A stretch of 10,833 bases of DNA from Campylobacterota bacterium (GTDB lineage: Bacteria > Campylobacterota > Campylobacteria > Campylobacterales > Sulfurovaceae). A program made the translations under genes and the position numbers. Below the pieces are notes generated by a model. That model was given only the letters and a program-made list of their open reading frames with translations, had not been told where the DNA came from and made no database searches. The DNA is taken from the NCBI GenBank assembly GCA_003646525.1, contig QMKU01000020.1, forward strand, positions 1 through 10,833, in the 5' to 3' direction. Of this stretch, positions 1-7,133 are shown piece by piece (position 1 is the stretch's first letter; each line of letters begins with the position of its first letter).

Positions 1-2043
1 GTCAGACAAACTTCCCTTGAACTTAAGGCATTTCGTTTTGCGATAGAAAATAGTGATAATACTATCGTGATCACAGATGCAAATCGAAATATACAATATG
101 CCAATGAAGCCTTTGAGCGCAATAGTGGCTATATGAAGGATGAAGTTATAGGTAAAAATCCAAATATACTTAAATCCAATCTTCACAGTGAGGAGTTCTA
201 TAGAGAGATGAACGAAATACTTGACCGTGGTGAGAAGTGGCAAGGTGAGTTTGTCAATAAACGAAAAGATGGTGTACTGTTTTATGAGAAGGCTTCTATT
301 TCGCCTATCATTGTAAATGGTGAATTGGTGCAATATCTGGCGATCAAACTTAATGTAACTGAGTATATCAAAACACAACAGAGATTGCAACAGTCTGCTG
401 CTGTGTATGAAATGATTGCTGATGGAATCGTGATCGCAGATAGTGAGAAGAATATTCTCTCTGCCAATCCTTCATTTATCCATATGTTCGGTTATACAGA
501 AGAGGAGCTAGTAGGGAATGATATAACTATTATCAACTCTTCAGATCAGGGTGGAACTCTCTATCGGAAAATATGGGCAAAACTTCTTGTCAAAGATCAC
601 TGGAGAGGCAAAATGGACAATTTAACAAAAAATGGCAAACATATTACTGTTTTGTTGGCTGTCGCCATCGTAAGAGATGCCAAAAGAGATATTCAGAATT
701 ATATTGCTACTTATACTAATCTTGAAGAGATTATTGAAATGGAGGAGAAGGCGAATTTTCTTGCTTATTATGACACACTGACAAAGTTGCCTAACCGTGC
801 ATATGTCGAGAGAGAACTTGATGATATTTTTGAACTTGCGAGAGCAGAGGAGAAGAGGGTTGCTATACTCTTTATCGATCTAGATCGTTTCAAGGTGATC
901 AATGATAGCCTAGGGCATCATATTGGTGATGGAATGCTGGTCATATTGGCTGAGCGTCTAAAAAAAGTAGTAGGTGTACGGAATCTCTTAGCTCGTTTTG
1001 GTGGAGATGAGTTTGTTGTAGTTATGAGTGAAGTAAATGATAAGCGAGAGATCAGTCTCTTGGCAGAAAAAATACTTATGACAGTGAGGGGTATGATTAC
1101 AGTCAAAGATTATCACCTCAACACTACTGCGAGTATCGGTATCGCACTTTTTCCTGATGATGGAAATAGTATGAATGTCATTGTCAAATATGCGGATGGG
1201 GCTATGTATTATGCTAAAGACAAGGGCAAGGACAACTACCAGTTCTATACAAGGGCACTCTCCATCGATATACAAACTCGCCTTGAATTGGAGCAGAAAT
1301 TGCTCTATGCGTTAGAGAGAAATGAACTCTATATGCAGTATCACCCTCAGTATGATTTGCAGAGTAGGCAAATATGCGGTGTAGAAGCATTGGTACGCTG
1401 GTATAATCTGGAACTTGGGACTATCTCACCCGAAAAATTTATACCTATTGCCGAAGAGACAGGAATGATCGTGAAAATCGGCTATTTTGTTTTTGAGAAG
1501 GCTTGCAAAGCATATATGGATTGGAAAAAAGAAGGGATAGAACTCGAATGGGTGGCGATCAATCTTTCGAGTATTCAGTTCAGACAAAAAGATTTACTGG
1601 AGAACTTTGTTGCGATCATTGAAAAGAGTGGCATCTCTCCGCACAATCTTGAGATGGAGATTACTGAGCGTTGCATGATGGAGTACACTGAGGAAAATCT
1701 CTATATACTTGGTGGATTCAGAGAGATGGGGTGTAGCGTCTCTATCGATGATTTTGGTACGGGATACTCTTCTATGAGTTATCTCAAGAAACTCTCTATT
1801 GATAAGATCAAGATTGATAAGTCATTTGTTGACGATCTTCCTAGTGATAAAAATGATCAAGAAGTTTCAAGGGCTATTATTGCCCTTTCTCACAGTTTGG
1901 GATATCAGGTGATCGCTGAGGGAATTGAGATAAAAGAGCAGGAAGATTTTCTCAGAGAGCATGCATGTGATTATGGACAGGGGTATTATTTTGGTAGACC
2001 TTTGGATAGTGATGCTTTGATTAAATTTGTAAAAGATCTCTAG
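1..2043 (+). CDS. PAS-PAS-GGDEF-EAL cyclic-di-GMP signalling protein, 5' truncated by the window
   Basis: The frame is open from base 1 and the first codons already read as the start of a PAS domain, so the GTG at 67 is internal and the true start lies upstream. 680 residues are visible, numbered here from base 1. Two PAS domains (about 10-118 and 130-245) are followed by a GGDEF domain with an intact GGDEF motif (334-338, bases 1000-1014) and an EAL domain with EALVR (from 462), EITE, DDFGTGYSS (from 583), an IKIDKSF lysine and AEGIE. The EAL metal- and substrate-binding residues therefore look complete. By family knowledge, GGDEF makes and EAL hydrolyses c-di-GMP. The RxxD inhibitory site normally just before GGDEF reads RNLL here, so product inhibition is probably absent. 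No membrane segment is seen in the visible part. The net activity, cyclase or phosphodiesterase, cannot be decided from sequence. Confidence 0.95.
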   Translation, partial: VRQTSLELKAFRFAIENSDNTIVITDANRNIQYANEAFERNSGYMKDEVIGKNPNILKSNLHSEEFYREMNEILDRGEKWQGEFVNKRKDGVLFYEKASISPIIVNGELVQYLAIKLNVTEYIKTQQRLQQSAAVYEMIADGIVIADSEKNILSANPSFIHMFGYTEEELVGNDITIINSSDQGGTLYRKIWAKLLVKDHWRGKMDNLTKNGKHITVLLAVAIVRDAKRDIQNYIATYTNLEEIIEMEEKANFLAYYDTLTKLPNRAYVERELDDIFELARAEEKRVAILFIDLDRFKVINDSLGHHIGDGMLVILAERLKKVVGVRNLLARFGGDEFVVVMSEVNDKREISLLAEKILMTVRGMITVKDYHLNTTASIGIALFPDDGNSMNVIVKYADGAMYYAKDKGKDNYQFYTRALSIDIQTRLELEQKLLYALERNELYMQYHPQYDLQSRQICGVEALVRWYNLELGTISPEKFIPIAEETGMIVKIGYFVFEKACKAYMDWKKEGIELEWVAINLSSIQFRQKDLLENFVAIIEKSGISPHNLEMEITERCMMEYTEENLYILGGFREMGCSVSIDDFGTGYSSMSYLKKLSIDKIKIDKSFVDDLPSDKNDQEVSRAIIALSHSLGYQVIAEGIEIKEQEDFLREHACDYGQGYYFGRPLDSDALIKFVKDL

Positions 2044-2070
2044 AATCAGAAATAAGTATAAGATTTTATG

Positions 2071-2076
2071 TATACT
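2071..2076 (+). promoter_or_regulatory. Candidate -10 box (TATACT) for the beta-propeller gene
   Basis: The 56-bp gap after the GGDEF-EAL gene contains TATACT at 2071-2076, preceded by a T-rich stretch (ATTTTATG) and placed about 30 bp before the start codon. This suits a Campylobacterota-type sigma-70 promoter, which typically lacks a -35 box. There is no terminator-like hairpin in the gap, so read-through from upstream is also possible. The evidence is motif match and position only. Confidence 0.35.
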
Positions 2077-2093
2077 ACGCATAAATAAGATAT

Positions 2094-2099
2094 AAGGAG
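2094..2099 (+). promoter_or_regulatory. Ribosome binding site AAGGAG that fixes the start at 2106
   Basis: AAGGAG ends at 2099. The ATG at 2106 lies 6 bases downstream, which is good spacing, whereas the in-frame TTG at 2100 would touch the site directly. The ATG at 2106 is therefore preferred. Confidence 0.8.
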
Positions 2100-2105
2100 T
2101 TGAAA

Positions 2106-3305
2106 ATGAAGAGAAGATATTTGAGTGTGATGATCAGCCTGTCTATTTTGGGTATATTTGCAAATGCTGTCGAAGTTAAGCCTACGCAAAAGAAACCGAC
2201 TTTTGAAAAAGTATGGCAGGAGATTTATGGTGGGAGCGATACAGATAGGGCGATGGCGGTTGTAGCACTAGAGGATGGCGATGTTGCCATAGCTGGGACT
2301 TGCAAGTCTTTTGATTCGGTACAGAGTGATATCTGTGTAACACGCGTCAATAGTAAAGGAAAAACAGTTTGGCGCAAGATGCTTGGTGGTAAAAATATAG
2401 ATCTAGCTTCAGGAATATCCCGAGCCAAAGATGGTTCTATACTAGTAGTAGGAACGAGCCGGTCTTTCAGCAAAAGCAGAGACCGTGACATCTATGTCGC
2501 AAAAATTTCTCTGGATGGGAAAGGTATCTGGCAGACGACATTTGGTAAAGAGCGAGCAGAGTATGGGCGTGCTATTGCAGGGACAGATGATGGCGGTGCG
2601 ATAGTTGTAGGTGAAAGTGAATCTTTTGGCAATGGTTATAAGGATATTTATATTGTCAAGATGGACAAAAATGGTCGTATGCTTTCTGAGAAAAAGATAG
2701 GAGGAGAGAAAGAAGAGTTGGTGCGTGGATTGACTCGTACGCTTGATGGAAGTCTGGTATTGGTCGGTTCACGGGAGCTTGATCGTGCAGGCGATAGCGA
2801 CTTTTTTCTTCTCAAGATGGATCAAGATGGTAATAAAATATGGGCACGGACTTATGGTGGCGAGTATGAAGATATCCTCAATGCCGTCACTCCTACACTT
2901 GACGGCGGTATTGTAGCGACAGGATATACACGCTCTTTTGGAAGTGCACAGACCGATTTGAGTGTGATGAAATTTAGTCAGAAAGGTGATCTTATCTGGC
3001 ACAAGATTTATGGGTACAAGCACTATGATTTTGCAAATTCTATCACTATGACGAGAGAGGGAGATTTTGTCATAGCAGGCGGAACCAATTCGATGGGTGA
3101 AGGGGTCTATGATGTTTATGTATTGGCACTAGACAGAGAGGGTGAGCTTTTCTGGTCAGGACTCTATGGTGATATCAATACTGACATAGCCAACGGCATT
3201 ACGCGTACTAGTGATGGCAGTATCGTTGTGGTAGGAGAGAGTGATAGTTATGGTAATGCCAAAGATTTTTTTCTGCTCAAGCTTAAAAAAATTACAAACA
3301 AGTAA
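2106..3305 (+). CDS. Exported seven-repeat protein, probable seven-bladed beta-propeller
   Basis: The protein is 399 residues from the ATG at 2106; an in-frame TTG at 2100 is rejected on ribosome-binding-site spacing. The N-terminus is a signal peptide (basic MKRR, hydrophobic core, FANA cleavage motif near residue 23), so the protein is periplasmic or secreted. The mature part is seven consecutive repeats of about 52 residues beginning near 37, 89, 142, 194, 246, 298 and 350. Each roughly follows W..xYGG..xD.a..i....DG...v.G.t.S.g....D.yv.k.d..G. Seven such units with strand-like hydrophobic stretches suggest a closed beta-propeller. No catalytic motif is evident; binding or scaffolding is possible. 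It ends 22 bp before the DUF1538 gene on the same strand and may be cotranscribed with it, which would place a periplasmic partner next to a membrane protein. That link is inference. Confidence 0.85.
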   Translation: MKRRYLSVMISLSILGIFANAVEVKPTQKKPTFEKVWQEIYGGSDTDRAMAVVALEDGDVAIAGTCKSFDSVQSDICVTRVNSKGKTVWRKMLGGKNIDLASGISRAKDGSILVVGTSRSFSKSRDRDIYVAKISLDGKGIWQTTFGKERAEYGRAIAGTDDGGAIVVGESESFGNGYKDIYIVKMDKNGRMLSEKKIGGEKEELVRGLTRTLDGSLVLVGSRELDRAGDSDFFLLKMDQDGNKIWARTYGGEYEDILNAVTPTLDGGIVATGYTRSFGSAQTDLSVMKFSQKGDLIWHKIYGYKHYDFANSITMTREGDFVIAGGTNSMGEGVYDVYVLALDREGELFWSGLYGDINTDIANGITRTSDGSIVVVGESDSYGNAKDFFLLKLKKITNK

Positions 3306-3327
3306 TGATGCTGATTAGAGCTTCAGG

Positions 3328-4851
3328 ATGATACAAGAGAGCTTAAAAATATTTTACCAAGATTTGCAAAACTCTTTCAAGGATCTTACTCCTATTGTAT
3401 TGGTTGTGGCTTTCTTCCAAATCTTTATCGTGCAGGCTGTACCAGAGAATCTAATCTCTATTGTTGTAGGGCTTTTCATCGTTGCAGTGGGATTGGCACT
3501 CTTTATTCGCGGATTGGAACTAGGGATTTTTCCAATAGGAGAAAATCTGGCAACTGATTTTGCAAAAAAGGGTTCACTCTTCTGGTTACTCCTTTTTGCC
3601 TTTACGATAGGATTTTCTACTACAGTCGCCGAACCGGCACTGATCGCTATTGCTGACAAAGCCGCACTTGTCAGTGGAGGTCTTATTGATGCCTTCTTTT
3701 TGCGTATGACAGTGGCACTCTCAGTTGGATTTGCTATTGCATTGGGAGTTTTCCGTATCTTGGTGGGACACCCTATACAATATTATATCATTGCAGGATA
3801 TTTGATCGTGGTGATCACTACATTTTTTGCACCCAAGGAGATCATAGGGTTGGCATATGATAGTGGTGGCGTAACAACTTCAACCGTCACTGTCCCCCTA
3901 GTCGCAGCACTTGGGATAGGATTGGCTTCTAGTATCAAAGGACGAAATCCTGCCATTGATGGTTTTGGTCTGATCGCTTTTGCTTCTCTATTGCCGATGA
4001 TTTTTGTACAGGCTTATGGGATCATCGTATACTCTTCTGTGCCAACCATCGTAGAAAAAGCAGTGGCTACTAGTCAGAGAGTAGTTGAAAAGATTGGAGA
4101 GATAAAGATGCACCATTTTGAGTGGATCGATGTTATGCTTGACCTTGTGGGTGTCATCAAGGATGTTTTACCCATATTGATGGTCATCTTCTTTTTTCAG
4201 TATTTAGTAATAAAAAAACCTGTGGCACATCTGCAAAAGATCATTGTCGGAATTATTCTGGTGATCTTAGGACTTTATGCTTTTATCGTTGGTCTGGAGA
4301 TGGGACTTTTCCCTATAGGTGAAACGATTGCCTTTCAGCTTACAGCAATGAAAAATAATCTTCTGATTTATCTCTTTGCCTTTTTGATAGGTTTTTCGAC
4401 GACGATGGCAGAGCCTGCACTTTTGGCGATTGCTATCAAAGCTGAAGAGATCAGTGCTGGTACGATCAAGCAGGCAGTCCTTAGAGTTGTTGTGGCGATA
4501 GGTGTTGCGATCGGAATCGCACTAGGCTCATATCGTATTGTTGCAGGTGACCCTATTCACTATTATATAGTTGTTGGATACATTTTGGTGATTATTATGA
4601 CTTATTTTGCTCCAAAATATATCATTCCAATAGCTTATGATAGTGGAGGGGTGACGACATCGACAGTGACGGTACCACTAGTAGCAGCATTGGGATTGGG
4701 ATTGGCAGAAAATATCGAGGGTAGAAATCCCTTGATAGATGGATTTGGACTGATCGCATTTGCATCACTCTTTCCTATGCTTACGGTAATGTTATATAGT
4801 ACCTATGTGGAGTTTGAACGAAAGAAAATGAATAAAAAAGAGGTAAAATGA
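3328..4851 (+). CDS. DUF1538 family integral membrane protein, tandem duplicated
   Basis: A 507-residue, very hydrophobic protein with roughly six to seven membrane segments per half. The two halves are homologous with a 260-residue offset. GFSTTxAEPAL occurs at 95-105 and 355-365, [13 protein letters not shown] at 178-190 and 438-450, and [17 protein letters not shown] from 205 and from 465. I recognise these as DUF1538 signatures, so this is a two-domain DUF1538 protein. A polar segment (about 240-270) separates the halves. The conserved small and hydroxyl residues within or next to membrane spans, repeated in both halves, resemble the internal pseudo-symmetry of transporters or channels. 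The substrate is unknown. The start has only a weak purine-rich site before it (CAGG). The stop overlaps the next start (ATGA at 4848-4851), indicating translational coupling to the P-II-like gene. I am not aware of an established biochemical function. Confidence 0.85.
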   Translation: MIQESLKIFYQDLQNSFKDLTPIVLVVAFFQIFIVQAVPENLISIVVGLFIVAVGLALFIRGLELGIFPIGENLATDFAKKGSLFWLLLFAFTIGFSTTVAEPALIAIADKAALVSGGLIDAFFLRMTVALSVGFAIALGVFRILVGHPIQYYIIAGYLIVVITTFFAPKEIIGLAYDSGGVTTSTVTVPLVAALGIGLASSIKGRNPAIDGFGLIAFASLLPMIFVQAYGIIVYSSVPTIVEKAVATSQRVVEKIGEIKMHHFEWIDVMLDLVGVIKDVLPILMVIFFFQYLVIKKPVAHLQKIIVGIILVILGLYAFIVGLEMGLFPIGETIAFQLTAMKNNLLIYLFAFLIGFSTTMAEPALLAIAIKAEEISAGTIKQAVLRVVVAIGVAIGIALGSYRIVAGDPIHYYIVVGYILVIIMTYFAPKYIIPIAYDSGGVTTSTVTVPLVAALGLGLAENIEGRNPLIDGFGLIAFASLFPMLTVMLYSTYVEFERKKMNKKEVK

Positions 4852-5198
4852 AATTTAGTGCATTGATCGTTATTATTGAAGATAAACAAGAGGAAAAGGT
4901 TATTAAGGTAGCCAAAGAAGCAGGTGCTGGGAGTGTTACGATACTTCATGGTCGAAATATGGGACTCAAAGATAAAAAAATCTTTTTTGGTTTGACGCTT
5001 GAAGAAAATGTCTCCGTCCTACTCTTTGTTTTACCTGTAAGGGTTTCCATCATGGTTTTGCGAGCGATAAGGCTCAGTTACGATTTGGATAATCAAGAAA
5101 ACAACAGTTTGGCATTTACGCTGCCTCTCAGTCATGTTGTAGGGTTAGATATTGCAGAGTTACATAAATTCAAAGATGATATTAGTCATCTATTATAG
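4848..5198 (+). CDS. P-II-like signalling protein
   Basis: A 116-residue protein, close to the usual ~112 of GlnB/GlnK. The N-terminal pattern ([11 protein letters not shown], then a helix, then [14 protein letters not shown]) matches the first beta-alpha-beta unit of P-II, and [16 protein letters not shown] resembles the last strand and helix. The segment equivalent to the T-loop (after HGRNMG, about residues 40-55) is short and lacks the uridylylated tyrosine of GlnB. The glycine-rich B-loop (TGxxGDGKIF) is replaced by DLDNQENNS. It is therefore a divergent P-II-like regulator whose ligand may not be the classical ATP/2-oxoglutarate pair. It starts inside the stop of the DUF1538 gene, with AGAGG at 4839-4843 as ribosome binding site. 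By analogy with GlnK-AmtB and SbtB-SbtA, the DUF1538 protein is its likely target. That partnership is inference. Confidence 0.8.
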   Translation: MKFSALIVIIEDKQEEKVIKVAKEAGAGSVTILHGRNMGLKDKKIFFGLTLEENVSVLLFVLPVRVSIMVLRAIRLSYDLDNQENNSLAFTLPLSHVVGLDIAELHKFKDDISHLL

Positions 5199-5204
5199 AA
5201 GGAG
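5199..5204 (+). promoter_or_regulatory. Ribosome binding site AAGGAG for the CBS gene
   Basis: AAGGAG begins directly after the stop of the P-II-like gene and lies 5 bases before the ATG at 5210. It supports both that start and tight operon organisation. Confidence 0.75.
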
Positions 5205-5209
5205 AAAAT

Positions 5210-5605
5210 ATGCTAGTAGAAGAGATTATGACACCAGTAGATAAATTAGTTATCGTACCACAAATGTCATCAGTGCGGGAAATATTACATCTAATGAAAG
5301 TAAATAGTGTTCGATCATTGGTTGTTGAAAAAAATGGTCCCAATGGGGCGTATGGTTTGGTTACTTTCAAGAATATATTACAAAGCATTATAGCAGAAGA
5401 TGGAGATATAGATCTATTGAATGTCTATGATATCGCGGCATCACCATCCATCTCTGTCTCTGCCAAACTTAATGTTAAGTATGCAGCTCGTATGATGGTG
5501 AGAGAGAGTATCAAGCGGCTTTTGGTTATCGACAATAATGAGCTTGCAGGCTTATTGACTATGACTGATATCATCACGGTGATGATGGATGAGATAGAAA
5601 ACTGA
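5210..5605 (+). CDS. Stand-alone CBS-domain pair protein
   Basis: A 131-residue protein consisting of almost nothing but two CBS motifs. The first is about residues 1-58 (VEEIMTPVDKLVIVPQ, then VNSVRSLVVEKNG and GLVTFKNIL). The second is about 70-131 (YDIAASPSISVSAKLNV, then IKRLLVIDNNELAGLLTMTDII). Such pairs form Bateman modules that usually bind AMP, ATP, SAM or related ligands; which one applies here cannot be read from sequence. It has no signal peptide or membrane segment, so it is cytosolic. It starts 11 bp after the P-II-like gene with a strong ribosome binding site and is the third gene of the DUF1538 cassette. In many transporters (MgtE, CLC channels, OpuA) a CBS pair gates transport as a fused domain. 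A gating role as a separate subunit is plausible here but inferred. Confidence 0.88.
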   Translation: MLVEEIMTPVDKLVIVPQMSSVREILHLMKVNSVRSLVVEKNGPNGAYGLVTFKNILQSIIAEDGDIDLLNVYDIAASPSISVSAKLNVKYAARMMVRESIKRLLVIDNNELAGLLTMTDIITVMMDEIEN

Positions 5606-5620
5606 TTTTTTTGCTATAAT
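5606..5620 (+). promoter_or_regulatory. Extended -10 promoter for thrC
   Basis: TTTTTTTGCTATAAT follows immediately after the CBS stop codon: a T-run, the TG extension (5612-5613) and a perfect TATAAT (5615-5620). This matches the known Campylobacter/Helicobacter-type sigma-70 promoter. Transcription would start near 5627, about 24 bp before the thrC ATG. It makes thrC an independent transcription unit, although no terminator separates it from the cassette upstream. Confidence 0.75.
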
Positions 5621-5650
5621 AAGAGATAAGAACAGATAGGATGAAAATAG

Positions 5651-7117
5651 ATGCAATTTATAGAAACACGCGGAAACGATGGTAACAGAGCAGAAAAGAT
5701 AGATTTTTCGGATGCAATTTTAAGTCCTAGTGCCAGTTATGGTGGACTCTATGTGCCTGAATCACTACCAGCAATGGATTCAATTTTTTTACGCAAACAT
5801 CTTGATAGTCATTACAAAGAGTTGGCTGCTGACTTTTTACAGGCATTTGAGATTGATATTGATTCTGCCATTATCACAGAGGCACTTGATCGCTATGATA
5901 CATTTGATGATCCCTCCGATCCTGTACCTTTGGTTCAGATTGAAGAAGATTGTTTTGTGAGCGAACTATACCATGGGAAAACGCGTGCCTTTAAAGATAT
6001 GGCACTTCAGCCTTTTGGTTATATTCTGAGTACGCTAGCACAAAAGAGGGGTGAAAACTATCTCATCATGGCAGCTACTAGTGGTGATACTGGACCAGCG
6101 ACATTGGAAACTTTCAAAAATCAACCCAATGTCAAAGTAGCCTGTATCTACCCTTCTGGTGGCACTAGTGATGTACAGAGATTACAGATGGTTACAGAAG
6201 ATGCAGAGAATATCAAAGTGATCGGTATCAAGGGAAATTTTGATGATGCTCAGAGTAGTCTCAAAGAACTTTTGTCCTCGCAGGAGTTCAGAGATGAGCT
6301 TACCCGACGCAATATCAAACTCTCTGCTGCCAATTCGGTTAATTTCGGACGCATTATCTTTCAAATCATTTATCATATTCATAGTTATCTGGAATTGGTT
6401 CGCAAAAAGATTATTGCCTTGGGTGACCCCATTTATATGGTTGTTCCTAGTGGAAATTTTGGAAATGCATTGGGTGCTTATTATGCCAAAAAAGCAGGAT
6501 TACCGATCAAAAAGATACTGATCGCATCAAATATCAATAATATTTTGACCGATTGGATCAAGACGGGTATCTATGATTTGACTGACAGAGATTTGATACA
6601 GACCGAATCACCAGCGATGGATATTCTCAAAAGTTCCAATATTGAACGAGTCATGTTTGATAAATTCGGTGGAGCACGCACCAAAGAGCTTCTCGAAGCA
6701 TTGAATGAAAAAGGTAAATTCCAATTGTCTCCAGATGAGTTAAAAAGCTTAAGAGAAGACTTTGATGCAACATTCAGTGATGATGCTGAGGGAGAAGCTG
6801 TGATCGCAGAATATGCGCAAAAGAACTATATCATGGATCCCCATACAGCTACTAGTCTAAAAGCATATCACAACCTCAGAAACGAGAAGCTACCTACCAT
6901 TATCTATTCAACAGCTGAATGGACAAAATTTAGTACAACAGTATCAAGAGCACTAGGACATCCGGTAGCTAGTGACTTGGATGCTCTAAAATGGGTAAGT
7001 AAAAACAAAGCGATTGAAGTACCTGATATGATCAGTACATTATTTGACAAGGCGATCAAACATACAGTTGTTGTAGATCAAAAATCTATAAAGGAGGAGA
7101 TGTTAAAGTTTTTATAG
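5651..7117 (+). CDS. thrC: Threonine synthase
   Basis: A 488-residue PLP enzyme that converts O-phospho-L-homoserine to L-threonine in the cytosol, the last step of threonine synthesis. The N-terminal segment (FIETRGND...PSASYGGLYVPESLP) is the typical threonine synthase N-domain. The AFKD motif supplies the PLP-binding lysine (K115). ATSGDTGPA follows, and SGNFGN (from 267) is the phosphate-cupping glycine loop. The C-terminal DPHTATSLKAY and STAEWTKFS are also family features. Length and motif order fit the longer bacterial type found in E. coli. The start at 5651 is the only sensible ATG; AGG at 5638-5640 is a rather distant ribosome binding site, and the ATG at 5641 is out of frame. Nothing about its neighbours suggests a threonine operon; homoserine kinase and dehydrogenase genes are not in the window. 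Confidence 0.97.
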   Translation: MQFIETRGNDGNRAEKIDFSDAILSPSASYGGLYVPESLPAMDSIFLRKHLDSHYKELAADFLQAFEIDIDSAIITEALDRYDTFDDPSDPVPLVQIEEDCFVSELYHGKTRAFKDMALQPFGYILSTLAQKRGENYLIMAATSGDTGPATLETFKNQPNVKVACIYPSGGTSDVQRLQMVTEDAENIKVIGIKGNFDDAQSSLKELLSSQEFRDELTRRNIKLSAANSVNFGRIIFQIIYHIHSYLELVRKKIIALGDPIYMVVPSGNFGNALGAYYAKKAGLPIKKILIASNINNILTDWIKTGIYDLTDRDLIQTESPAMDILKSSNIERVMFDKFGGARTKELLEALNEKGKFQLSPDELKSLREDFDATFSDDAEGEAVIAEYAQKNYIMDPHTATSLKAYHNLRNEKLPTIIYSTAEWTKFSTTVSRALGHPVASDLDALKWVSKNKAIEVPDMISTLFDKAIKHTVVVDQKSIKEEMLKFL

Positions 7118-7133
7118 TTTTTAACATTTTATT

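Noticed and set aside
67..2043. GTG at 67 as the start of the GGDEF-EAL gene
   Set aside because: The same frame is open back to base 1 and encodes the beginning of the first PAS domain, so the start is outside the window.
2100..2105. TTG at 2100 as the start of the propeller gene
   Set aside because: It abuts the AAGGAG site with no spacing; the ATG two codons later has ideal spacing.
5641..5685. Short open frame before and overlapping thrC (14 codons) as a possible attenuation leader peptide
   Set aside because: It has only one threonine and two isoleucine codons, no run of regulatory codons, and no alternative hairpins or terminator follow before thrC begins.
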